Positions 45,681 through 56,684 of a DNA stretch of 64,000 nt are shown one piece after another. The position numbers and the translations under genes were made by a program. The stretch's first letter is position 1, and the number at the start of each line of letters is the position of its first letter. The DNA lies in NCBI GenBank assembly GCA_019009955.1, contig CM032230.1, positions 32,646,001 to 32,710,000 of the forward strand, written 5' to 3'. The stretch is from Riptortus pedestris (Eukaryota > Arthropoda > Insecta > Hemiptera > Alydidae). The notes beneath the pieces were generated by a model, which ran no database searches, was not told the DNA's origin, and was given only the letters and a program-made list of their open reading frames with translations.

Positions 45681-46382
45681 TATGTCACGCAGGTGCTGCG
45701 TAAACTATGTAGATTTCCATTGCGCTGATATTATATACTACTGATCTCATCTCACCGAATGTTCTCTATTTCTAAATAAAAATCCTATGATTAGAAGTAG
45801 GAGTTTACTGAAGACTGGCCACAAAAAAACTACAAAGAACTCGATTGGTATTTGTGTTACGAAAAAATGTTTAGACTTACTACTGTAGAGCATCAATAGT
45901 TTGCTATATATGGTTCTATAATATATTTCAATCAGGCTCATAATAATGGATAGAACACGTAGCTCATATGAATATGATCTTTAGAGATCAATGAAAAATT
46001 TAAGTATCGAGTATGTTATAGAACTAAAAACATATAAATAAACATTGTTGGGTCAAGGAATAACAAGATAATTTTTCGAACCGACTCATAGTAAAGGAGA
46101 TTCTCGTATTTTGTATTTTCGATATTATCCCTCTCTAAACCATTCAACCGTTAACGTAATTGATCTTTAGTTTTACTAGAACCACTTATGTATTGAATTT
46201 GGTTACGATAAAAAAAAATTACGGCCACTAGAGCGGTAACAGGCAAGTATATAATATTGAATTGACCTCATTTTTGTCATTTACTGGGTAGGATCGATGG
46301 ATATTTGAAGTAATTTTTTTTAAAACCTCGTCATCGAGTGCAATCTCAATGTCTTATTTCTCATAAAGAAAGTCTTCTAATA
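45676..46382 (-). mobile_element. Helentron-like element, sub-type B, near full length, no microsatellite
   Basis: The 3' end has TATGTCACGCAGGTGCTGCG and AAACTATGTAGATTTCC, then the sub-type B block CTGATCTCATCTCACCG. Body landmarks continue to GGCCACTAGAGCGGTAACAG, then TTGAATTGACCTCATTTTTG, CTGGGTAGGATCGATGGATA and a decayed 5' end. Instead of a long (TA)n there is only AAGTATATAATA, so this looks like a form without expansion. Confidence 0.83.
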
Positions 46383-47130
46383 GTAAAGAAAAAAAATTGA
46401 TTAATGCTACAAATTGTTGCGTGTACCAAGCTAGGGCGGTAAAACGTTAAATTGTATTAATATTTTTGAAAAAAAAAAAATTGGCTTAATTAGTGTAACT
46501 GGACCGAGCAACTTCAGAGCAACATGCTCGCCCATGTTGTTTTGTTTGTCACCTGAAATGATTTGTGTTTCAGTTAGTTGTACCTGCTGTATTGCTTAAA
46601 GAGAAAATGCAGTTTCTTCAAATGTGCTATTTTGCAATAATGACCCTAGTTAGAACGACATCTTTACGGTAATTTAAACCACACATGAATTCACAAAAAT
46701 GAAAGTATAATAGAAATAATGTAAACCCGTGGAAGCCATCAAAAATACATCAGTTGCATTTCAAAAAAGCTCTGATGAAACGTCCAGCAACGCCCCAGTG
46801 TGGGTGAGTTCACACGCAGCCTGCTAAATTACAACATTCTCCACCAATCAGCTTGCTCATTCAGCCCGTTCTTTCAACAGCAATCTTGGATGGGAGAGAG
46901 AAGGAAATGGAGATAATACCCTCTATTTGGGGAAATGGGAGCGAAATGTGTATTAGTCAATAATATTGTTTGCTAATGTTGTTAAACCTTTGAAGGTGTA
47001 AACAATTTCTTAAATATAAACTTTTGTATATCTTTATTTTTTCTTCTTCTTATTATCGACCCATCCCAAAATAATGTTTTTTATTGGTGAAGAATTTATT
47101 TTTTCTGTTTGCAAGTAGATAAATCCTCCA
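46383..47130. other. Gene-free stretch
   Basis: AT-rich; nothing recognised. Confidence 0.4.
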
Positions 47131-47250
47131 TTTTTGAGGTGCTGGATGGTGAAGGAATCTATTATCTCAGAAAAGAAATGCCTCGTTCCTTCATCATTCT
47201 CCTGTTCTCCACAAGGCTGGTACTGGAACCAAGGATTTCCTGTGACTGAA
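47131..47250 (-). mobile_element. PLE fragment lacking its hammerhead
   Basis: The minus strand reads CTTGGTTCCAGTACCAGCC, TTGTGGAGAACAGG, GAATGATGAAGGAACGAGGC, ATTTCTTTTCTGAGATAA and CACCTCAAAAATG. The first part matches 4.55 kb and the last part matches the tail after the 50.3 kb hammerhead. The ribozyme between them is gone. Confidence 0.6.
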
Positions 47251-47714
47251 TTCACTAAACAACAGGCCTTTCTTTTCTTATCTCAAATAGATAAATACTC
47301 TTTCGCAAAAAATGATCGTCTTTACCCCGTATACCAAATTAGATGTAGCCCATCACACATTTCTTCATTCTGGAATAAAGCAGAGATTGTGTCATTCTAT
47401 TCAAAATTATATAACTTCAAAATTTATTTTACTGTGAAGCCCTGTGATAACAAATTTTATCATTTTTGCTTGGCGTGAGTAAGGTTGGGTGTTAGAAGTA
47501 AGCTGAACACAAAAAACTTAAATAACTTCGTGAAATTCGAGCTACAGTAAACTGAATATAACAAGATTATAATGCTTCAGATTGGTTATAATACCATTTT
47601 TGGGCATTGATGAAATTTATTTTTAGTATATTAAGACATATTTTGCTAAAAATCAAGTAAAAATGATTTTAATTTAGTCATTTGCTACAGGGGTCTGCTT
47701 TAATTTTCCGCTTC

Positions 47715-47716
<2 letters not shown>
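47251..47716. other. Gene-free stretch
   Basis: The open frame covering 47134-47478 is mostly PLE-derived or AT-rich read-through. No gene supported. Confidence 0.4.

Positions 47717-47782
<66 letters not shown>
47717..47782. repeat. (TA)n microsatellite outside any Helentron-like copy
   Basis: About 33 TA units with no flanking family landmarks, unlike most other (TA)n tracts here. Confidence 0.95.
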
Positions 47783-47784
<2 letters not shown>

Positions 47785-49489
47785 AATAGCTGATAATCCA
47801 ACAAAAAATATGAAATACTTATGACACATTCCCAAATAAATGAAATACATTAGACTTACAAAATTAAATAAAAAGGTGGTAATCACAGCCTAGTTAATCG
47901 AAAAATCCGTGTTCTGAAAAAATCCACGATTATTCACCTTAAGTGTATAAAACATCGTTATACTTGATGAATAAAAATACTAGGTGGAGTTAACTGAATC
48001 ATCTGCCGATATTTAATCTTTCCTGTGGAATATTATATACATACATCTTTAATCATCAGATGACATACAATTTCCATATACTGAGCAGTGGGGTACTGAT
48101 AGTGTCTTTAACTCTGATCAACAATTATTATACACTAAGAACATAATATCTATAACAAATTATCAAAATCTATTTCAGGAAGTCATAAAGCAATCAAATT
48201 ATCGCCACATTCTACCCAAATTTCCTCATATTCTCAGACAGCCAGAACTCAGCCAAATGTGTTCCATACCGGATACAGAAGAATTAGTCATATATTGCGT
48301 ATACCGAAATATAACATAATAAAAAAGTTGTTGGATACTAAAAAAAAATAAATAAATAAAAGAATAATATTACCACAGATACTTATTATAAACTGAGTGA
48401 GGAAGTTTGCTAATATAATTATAATTTCGATTACCGAGATTTAGCAAAACAGAAATTGAGTAATAGAAGATATTACCAGAGATTATCACGACTTCTCTTG
48501 TGCTTTCTGAAACTCCTAATATTAACTATGTGATGAAAGGACATAAATTTACCAAATTTTATATATGAAGAACATTTCCACCATGATATTTAAATAATTA
48601 CTATATTTAATTAACATTTATAGATAATCAACTTATTGTCTTCCTAAGTTACCATGTCAGTGAGAAAAATACCTGAGTTATTACATATTAATAACAAAAT
48701 AAAACTCTGAATTATTGTTATTATTGATTACATGACCTTCGAATCACAATTTCATATTTGCCAAGCAATCAAATTCTGTAGCTCTATTAAGTCCTACGCA
48801 ACTAGTTTACTTTGACACTGTATGAAGCAATGCTCTTCTCAATTAACAGAGTATTTATAATAATTAGGAATTATCTATATCCTATTTAAAACAAAACAAA
48901 AGTTATGGAAACACATAATGATGAAAAATTGATTTTTAATTTTCATATTTAAACACCAATAATAAATCAAAGAAATTTACGACCTGATTGTAATAGCGCT
49001 CTGTCATCATCTGTAACATACTAATTAATTACGTATTGGGTGTATTTCATCAGCAGTTCAGTAGGGTCAAAGTAGTTTAAGATTAACCGATTTATGGATG
49101 TTTTATCATGTCAAATTGCTTCTGATATCCGTTCGACTTTAATGCGACTCATTACACAAGTTTTATGATCTCAAAGTTCCTGTAATTACGCAACTATTTT
49201 AAATAACCAGATAAGCCTGAAGAGGGGGGGTTAAAAAATGACGATTTGTTTTTAAGTTATCATTATTAATAGAAATTAATAAGCAAAGAATAAATATATT
49301 TGAATACAGAATAAGAATATCGATTTACACTTTTGCCTGACCACTAAGGCAAAAAACATTTGCCACTCATAATTATATATACACATTTTTTGAGCTTCGC
49401 AATGACGTAGGTTTTGTAGAAAATATTAAACTCTGCAGAGAGTTGTATTTTGAACAATACCTGACTATAATATGAAACCAATGAATATA
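47783..49489. other. Gene-free stretch
   Basis: AT-rich without recognisable gene or repeat. Confidence 0.4.
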
Positions 49490-49551
49490 CTTAGTTTTTT
49501 CTCAGGTAAGAAAATAAAGGCCTCGATTCTTCACAGATATTTAATCTTTTC

Positions 49552-49597
49552 GACAGAGCGCTTTCAGAGCATACGCACCATCAACAGTGCCCTGCTG
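49552..49597 (-). ncRNA. Hammerhead ribozyme motif, one core change
   Basis: The minus strand has GGCA, CUGUUGA (consensus CUGANGA; the A is U here, 49587-49581), stem II, GAAA (49565-49562), a self-complementary GCGC, UC, then UGUC, which can close stem I. The core change probably inactivates it. Confidence 0.6.
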
Positions 49598-49835
49598 GCA
49601 AACATTTATCATTAAAAATAAGCGACATATAAAAACGCACAGAAAATAAATATGTAAGTAAAAATATCTGTTTATATACGTATCGCTTCCTGTATCTCCT
49701 CCGAGTGTGTGTTCATCACTTGTCGTTTCTAAACAAAAAAATAAATTGACTATTCAGTTTTTTACTCTTTATTCAATTCTATATATTTTGACTGTGAATA
49801 TTCATTTTTTAAATATATATCTATTTTGACATGGA

Positions 49836-50065
49836 GCACAGGTTAGCCATGTTATTAGTTAGAGCGTTGGCCTTGGCCTCACATAATTAACTTATAGTGG
49901 CGAGTTCGATTCCCGCCTGGGGCAAATAGTAATTTATTTAGTGACGAACTCATTAAATAATGTCCTTTGTCCTACTCGAGCTAGAAAAGGTTGGTAACCT
50001 GTTCATAACACGCCCCACTTAGCCATAACAGCAAAAAGTGGACGTTAATAAATAATAATAATAAT
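49836..50065 (+). mobile_element. tRNA-derived SINE inserted in the PLE remnant
   Basis: GCACAGGTTAGCCATGTTAT head, perfect B box GAGTTCGATTCCCGCC, TAATTTATTTAGTGACGAAC, GGTAACCTGTTCATAACACG, GTGGACGTTAATAAATAATA. An imperfect TATTTTGA / TATTTTTGA pair flanks it. Confidence 0.9.
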
Positions 50066-50305
50066 TATTATTTTTGAACTATTTACATTTTGTACGTATA
50101 CAATTGGTAGCTCTTAATTTTAATCTGTAAACATATTTTTCTTCATATATTAACTGTAAATATTCACTGGAACACTAATTTGTATCTTTTCTTAAAGTTT
50201 TATGTTCTAATTCTAAATCTTGTCCTTCAATGTGCACATGTATTTTTTATTTTAATTTAATGACAGCTTAAGTAACGTTTTTAATTGGTAAATATTTGCC
50301 AGCAG

Positions 50306-50345
50306 GGCACTGATGATGGAGCGTACGCTCTGAAAACGCTCTGTA
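50306..50345 (+). ncRNA. Hammerhead ribozyme motif, intact core
   Basis: GGCA (50306-50309), CUGAUGA (50310-50316), stem II with GAGC/GCUC around GUAC, GAAA (50332-50335), a short ACGC, UC at the cleavage site (50340-50341), then UGUA. Three stem I pairs form next to the core. All invariant core bases are present; stem III is minimal and not fully self-complementary. Confidence 0.68.
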
Positions 50346-50432
50346 GCAAGGAATAAATAACTGTGAAGGAACGAGGCGTTTCGTTTCTTACCTGAGATAA
50401 CAGATTCTTTCTCGATCCAACACCTCAAAAAT

Positions 50433-50786
50433 TGATACTTAGTTTTATTTATGTATTCAATTGTATACCCGGTGATGCCGTTTCCCCCTTACATAGGAAC
50501 TTGGTAAAATAATAATAAATTATAAATGCATTTTTATCTTCAATTAGGGTTATGATTTATATTTGGAGAAACTACTGAGATATCTCATAATAAGGAAAAT
50601 TCCAAATGGTCAATTTTTTATTTGATATTTGTTGAATTAAACAGGTATTTTTTATGTATTTGTTATAATTTTACGAATCTATTTGTCTAATTTGTGACGA
50701 GACTTTTGCTATAAAAAAGAGAAAGTTCTGCTGATTAGAAGATGATATAATATACAATATAATAATAATATTTAATATATACCAGA
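50433..50786. other. Gene-free stretch
   Basis: AT-rich; nothing recognised. Confidence 0.4.
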
Positions 50787-51010
50787 AATATGCCCGTCAT
50801 GCAGGGGCTGCGTTAACAAAGCAGATTTCCCACGTGTGTCACGTATTTGCATTTATCTCAAAACGTAAAAGTTCAAATTGGGGATTTACTGAATGCCGAA
50901 AACTAATAAATGCAAATGTCTCGGTTAAAAATCAAGATAGTGGTCGTATCGCGTTGCAATACGATTGGATCTATACAATTTTTAGATCTGACAATTATTA
51001 ATGGAGAAAG
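50787..51010 (-). repeat. Helentron-like element, sub-type C, 3' part
   Basis: GCCCGTCATGCAGGGGCTGC, AACAAAGCAGATTTCCCACG, ATCTCAAAACGTAAAAGTTC, TGCAAATGTCTCGGTTAAAA and TCTATACAATTTTTAGATCT follow the family order, then it fades. Confidence 0.82.
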
Positions 51011-53168
51011 TATCTGATCTGGATCGGATCTGGTCATTAGATGGGCTGTATATCATAATTTGTTCTTGAGAGGAAAGATACGTCATCTGTATACGCTGGA
51101 AATTTTCGCATCTTACTTGAATGTACTCACTCCGATATTGGAATATTTCTGTACTACAAGGCAATACTAAAAAGCAAAGATCAAGAGTTTATCACCTTGT
51201 CTGTTTTCCAACTTAACGTTCAGATTCAGTCATTTTTCTTGCAACAACGGCGGCAAGTGAAGGCATTCCTACATACCGGGCAATATGATCCTTGGATATT
51301 ACTTTAGTCATCATTTGCTGACGCACATCACTGAACAACCCACGACTCCCGTAAAATCCGGCTGATTTTGGCCATATGATTTTGTCAACAAGTCATATGA
51401 TTTGTTCTAACTCCCAACAGCTGCTTGAACGACCTTTCCAACTCCCATTAACTATTTTCTCAACAGTTGTTTTTCAAAATGTCTTTTCATTTGATAACCG
51501 TGTTCTCATGTATTTTTTCCATTTTAGAACACCTTAGTGTCTGTCTGTTGCTAGTACACGAATTGTCTCATGGAATCCTTAGAGTATCATTAACTACCTA
51601 TTGAGTAGTCACTTACCTATTCTATAGATTTTGTCATTCCCAAACCTTAGATAAGGATCTTTAACATTTTGAACGGATCTGGCTGAAATGAATTTCAAAC
51701 AAAATGTCCCTTCTCTTTAAAATTTTGAATATAAACATTTTTCAAAATTCGTAGTTTGTTGACCAATAAAAACAGTTGAGAGGGATGGAGGAATTCAAGT
51801 AGGAGGGGGAGGTTTGTAAATTCAAAGTTTTAAATTTCTTTGCTGTTATAAGAAATATAAAAGATGTGTATAAAATCTTATTTATTTAATATAAAAAGAT
51901 ATAAAGTTTATGTTCTATAATATTTTTCTTAGACATATATTTAACCCCATTTCTAAAAGCCCAGTTGAGAGCTTCCTAAAGCCGTTGAAAATTTGTAGCT
52001 ATTTTACTATTCCTTTAATATGATTTAAGGTCATATTTCACTTTTAAAATTAAATAAAATACTCATTGTTATTAGCAAATTTCTTATTAAAATGCTGTAA
52101 TATTTGTAGAGGAAAATGAAGTAAGAAATCTCAGACAACGCAGAGTTGCTGCAATGATTTTTGCTTTTATTTCTGTCCCTGAGAGTAAATTATGAAATCC
52201 GGGCAATAAAATAGCCATAAATTAATGAACTCGCCACCAAGTCTGCTCCGTTGCAAAACGTGCCGATAAGAAGAGATCTAAAGACGTATGTCATCTGATA
52301 CGAGTGACATTAGCCCAGTGGATAATCAGCTGACCAGGGCCTGATAGGGTTATCAGGGCGGTATAAAAATATAAACCAGTAGTACAAAGCTGACGCGACT
52401 CTCTTACAAATTTACGGATCATCTCACGAGTCAACTTGTCTGCCTTCGGCTATTTAATTAGAGCAAAACATATAAAAGAAATGTTCCCTTCAATTATCCC
52501 GGCTCGGGTTCAATGTTGTCAAACATTTTGTTGATAACCAATCAGTTTCTGAGAACTGAGTCGGTTTCCATTTGCCGCGGTCGTTGATTAAAATTGAACA
52601 CGTAACATTAGTTTATTTATTTTGTTCAAGTTTAATGACCCGTATTAAATGTTCACTGTTTTTAAAGATTTAAAATCGCTACCCGTTCACTTCATCAGCA
52701 CTAAAAATAAATAATTGTTTGAGGACAACCAAACTAAAATTTAAGCAGCAGACAGGATAAATATTTATCTTGGATCAGCAATAATAATGTTATACTTATA
52801 TTTCTTCAAAATTAATGGGAAAATGCCTTTCAAATTTTTTGCTTTTTAGTTTTATGGTACTAAATAGGAAGTAATTTGATCGAAACATTGAGAGAGCTGT
52901 ACAGCCAGTAAATACCCGTAAATTAATTAACATATCTTGGACATCGTGTGTGTGTGTGTGTGTGTGCGCACGCGCGCTGTGTCATTGTAGCACGTGGGAA
53001 ATGTAGATCCCGCCAATACTGCTTAAAACACTATTCAAATTTTTCACAGTTTCAATATGTAAATGTCTATTTCTCTATGCATTTGTGATTAAGTAGTCAC
53101 TAATTGAGATGAACTAAAAAAAAAACAATTATAATCCCCAAATCATAAGTCTTAATATGGTTTATTAT

Positions 53169-53212
<44 letters not shown>

Positions 53213-53739
53213 AGTATGTAAGATGGTGACATTTTTTGTTTCGTTGTTTTTCAACTTTCAAAATGGTCAAATGTTTTTTTTTTCATCTTTTTGTCTTATT
53301 TGATCATTTTATCACCCAAGATATGGTACTTCGTCGTTAATTATTCATTTTAATGTAGCGTTTAATTTTTCCAATACTTTAATTCTTTCCAATTCCAACT
53401 CAGCTTTTTACTTGGTAGCATGGTCGGGTAATGCTGTCCGTTATAGATTTTTTGTCATCTATACTTTTAGATGTAGCCATCACCACCATTACAATTGTTA
53501 AAATTCATTTTAGGAATGTTTTATTTTGTTTTACAAATATAGGATTTATATTTAATTTTACAAGAATAATTTTCTGTTTGCGTGCAACATTTTCAGGCAT
53601 TTTCTATTATATCCTTAGAAATGAATTTTAATCATTGTTCAATCAGAGCATGGTAGTCAAAAACCTACTTTTTGATCTTTCATTTTTTCATCCATGTCTT
53701 AGAGTAATATAATATGTTTGTTTTTGTGGGCTTTTATCT
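51011..53739. other. Gene-free stretch
   Basis: AT-rich. Holds (TG)n plus CGCACGCGCGC at 52945-52977 and (TA)n at 53175-53208. 51700-51960, with a GGAGGGGGAGG run, vaguely recalls the Helentron-like body. CACGTGGGAAATGTAGATCC at about 52991 may be a remnant of a 3' end. No gene seen. Confidence 0.4.
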
Positions 53740-54275
53740 TTTTATTTACTTATTTGGAGCTTCGGAGCTGAGACGATGTTGATCAGAAAAAAAAAACTGT
53801 GTAAAATTAAAAAAAAAAAAAAACCAAGCAAAATTAATTTAAACGAAAATAAAACAACATACAAAAAGTTAATACGAAAAATAGAAAAGCAATACCAAAC
53901 AGAAATAGAACATGAAAAACAGAAATGGAACACCAAAACAGAAATGGAACAAAAACAGAAATAGAAAACAAATTTCTAACAAACAACAGAACTGAAACGA
54001 AAAACAGGAATGGAACACTAAAACTAAATAGAAAAACAAAAACAGAAATGGAACACAAAAACAGAAAAATTGAACACAAAACAGAAATTTGAACAGACAA
54101 CAGAACTGAAACGAAAAACAGGAATGGAACACAAAAACCAAATAAAACAAAAAGTAGATATGGAACTCGAAAAGAAAATGGAAAAAACAAAATACACAAA
54201 TGGAACAGAAAAACAGAAATGGAACACAAAACCAAAATGGGAAACAAAAAACAGAAATGGAACACAAAAACAAAA
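53740..54275 (+). repeat. Repeat with internal minisatellite, copy 1
   Basis: TTTTATTTACTTATTTGGAG, CTTCGGAGCTGAGACGATG and TTGATCAG lead into an A-rich degenerate minisatellite (unit close to AACAGAAATGGAACAC, 53880-54275). Long open frames across it on both strands are low-complexity artefacts. Confidence 0.75.
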
Positions 54276-54587
54276 TTTAAATTCTTTTTGTTTTGTCAGA
54301 TATCAGTCTATTGAAATTTGTTTCAGTTCTTGACTATTTTTGTTGTCATGGTACTTCACTCACGTCACTTATGTGTTTCTTGATGCTCGCAACTTTATTT
54401 GCATTTTTTGTTTTGTCTTTGTAATTATTCCATATTCCTTTTGCATGGACTTTTTTTATTGTTATTATTCGTAATTTTACTCGAATGAAATTACTATTGG
54501 ACACAATAAAAATCCATCATATGTTGTCATTTATTAACTCCCACTTTGTCATACGACTACTAATTGGGTCGGTGAATGTAGATAATG

Positions 54588-54852
54588 ATGTATTTAATGA
54601 GTTCGTCACTAAATAAATTCCTATTGCCCAGTTGAGCTGGGAACACATGACTCAAGGTTTAACAATTTGACTAAGGTGAAAGAGGTACACCTGTCGAGAG
54701 TCATGGAAGACAATTGTATAATGTCACAACCAAATGCATGGATTGCAGGTTATAATTTTCAGAATAAAGTAGTTGTTAGGAAAAAAATTATTAGTTTTAC
54801 CAAGTGAGATTAAGACCAACCCCTTAAGTCACATAACCAATCTTAGCCTCCA
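54588..54852 (-). repeat. SINE split by about 130 bp
   Basis: 54588-54665 holds the reversed body start (GAGTTCGTCACTAAATAAAT, TCCTATTGCCCAG). 54800-54852 holds the reversed head (GTGAGATTAAGACCAACCCC, TTAAGTCACATAACCAATCT, TAGCCTCC). About 130 bp of unrelated DNA lies between them. Confidence 0.7.
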
Positions 54853-55851
54853 TATGAATTGTCATAACTTTATAATTAATATTACTATTATTGTTAAGTT
54901 TGTCAAGCACTGTATGTATCTGTTTCTTGATTATTTTAATGGAAAACTGTTTTTTGGGGAAAATGAAGTTTACTCTGTTATTGATCCCATTGTTCACAGA
55001 CCCACACACACATAAGCGTGCCTTTCTTGAAGAAAAAAATAAAATAAAAAATCGTGTACCACCTTAATAACTGGTATAAATACAATAAAAACCCAATTCT
55101 ATTTTAGGCTAGGGCACTAATTTCTTGTAGGGGACTAAGGATTTAGGTAGAACTACCTGTAGAAGGCCCGTGCCTCCCGCAGCTGGCTTTATACTCCTCC
55201 ACCTGCAGCCTGTCTCACTTTCTATTGAGGACACGGGTATCCGGTGCACTCCTACAGCTGCTCAATATTTGGGCATTGTGTTGGCATAGGCTCTGACCTC
55301 CATGTACCTCGATCAGCTGTTCCTCCACTCCAATCAACATATGCTCCTAACTAGTTATGGAGCATGAGTTGTCATAAACGAATGTTATAAAGCTCTTTTA
55401 TTAATTAATTTTGTTCACCGTGGCTCGCTTATTGTAAGGCGATTCATTTACGTAAGAGTCATCTACATAGCAATCATAAATTCAAAATTGCAAAAAATAG
55501 TCTTTTCACTATATACATATTTAGTTGCACTTGTCATTTTATATTGGAATGAAGAGGAAAACAATACAGTGCCACCCTTCTTTTATTTTTCACTAGGATT
55601 TTCTGAAATTCACAAACTCAATAAATTACATTTGAGATAAAACTTAAGATCAGTTGGTAAGTAGCTGAAATCGAACCAGGAGAAGTAAAGGCTAGAATAA
55701 GAGGAAATATTTTCGTAATACAATTGTTGAATAGAAAACTGTTAGAAAGAAAGATTATTTATAAGAAGATAACTAACTCCTTTGATTATAAATTAGTAAC
55801 AGTGTGCATTCAAACGGTTATCAAAATATCAGTTAGGGTGTGCATGCACGT
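54853..55851. other. Gene-free stretch with a GC-richer segment
   Basis: 55150-55370 is clearly GC-richer than its surroundings (CCCGTGCCTCCCGCAGCTGG, CCACCTGCAGCCTG). Its minus strand has a short frame (EEQLIEVHGGQSLCQHNAQ) I do not recognise, interrupted by a stop. Confidence 0.35.
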
Positions 55852-55892
<41 letters not shown>

Positions 55893-55905
55893 GGAGAGAT
55901 AGAGA

Positions 55906-55951
<46 letters not shown>

Positions 55952-55967
55952 GTGTAAGTGAGTGAGT

Positions 55968-56005
<38 letters not shown>

Positions 56006-56079
56006 GAGAGAGAGAGAGAGAGTGAGTGAGTGAGTGAGAGAGAGAGAGAGAGAGAGAGAGTGAGAGAGAGTGAGTGAGT

Positions 56080-56115
<36 letters not shown>

Positions 56116-56121
56116 GTGAGT

Positions 56122-56159
<38 letters not shown>

Positions 56160-56235
56160 GTGAGTGAGTGTGAGAGAGGGTGAGTGTGAGTGTGAGTGTG
56201 TGTGTGAGAGAGAGAGAGAGAGAGTGAGTGAGTGA

Positions 56236-56272
<37 letters not shown>

Positions 56273-56294
56273 TGAGTGAGTGAGTGAGAGAGAT

Positions 56295-56341
<47 letters not shown>

Positions 56342-56382
56342 GTGAGAGAGAGAGAGTGAGTGAGTGAGTGAGTGAGTGAGAG

Positions 56383-56453
<71 letters not shown>

Positions 56454-56481
56454 GGGAGGGAGTGTGGGAGAGATAGATAGC

Positions 56482-56529
<48 letters not shown>

Positions 56530-56598
56530 GAGAGAGAGAGAGAGGGAGAGAGAGAGAGGGAGAGAGAGTAAGTAAGTTTGTGAGTGTGAGTGTGTGGT

Positions 56599-56680
<82 letters not shown>
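55852..56680. repeat. Large compound (GA)n/(GAGT)n/(GT)n/(GATA)n tract
   Basis: About 830 bp made of runs of GA, GAGT, GT and GATA units, with essentially no C on the plus strand after its start (one C near 56481). Blocks such as (GAGT)n followed by (GA)n recur, which suggests higher-order duplication within the tract. Confidence 0.97.

Positions 56681-56684
<4 letters not shown>

Larger units (their letters stand above)
49490..50432. mobile_element. PLE remnant with inverted hammerhead-bearing ends, SINE inside
   Basis: The left end (49490-49610) is in minus orientation and the right end (50270-50432) in plus orientation. Each has a hammerhead motif followed by CTGTGAAG, a CGAGGC block and TTCTTACCTGAGA. 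No coding region lies between them; a SINE occupies 49836-50065. Inverted LTR-like ends are known for Penelope-like elements. Confidence 0.72.

Noticed and set aside
52300..52370. tRNA-like TAGCCCAGTGGATAATCAGC
   Set aside because: Resembles an A box, but no B box or closing stem follows.
52991..53010. Another Helentron-like 3' end (CACGTGGGAAATGTAGATCC)
   Set aside because: Only about 15 bases match and no hairpin follows; mentioned in the stretch entry but not called.
53834..54273. Two long minus-strand frames rich in Phe, Cys and Ser that resemble membrane proteins
   Set aside because: They are translations of the degenerate AACAGAAATGGAACAC minisatellite; apparent hydrophobic segments are a composition effect.
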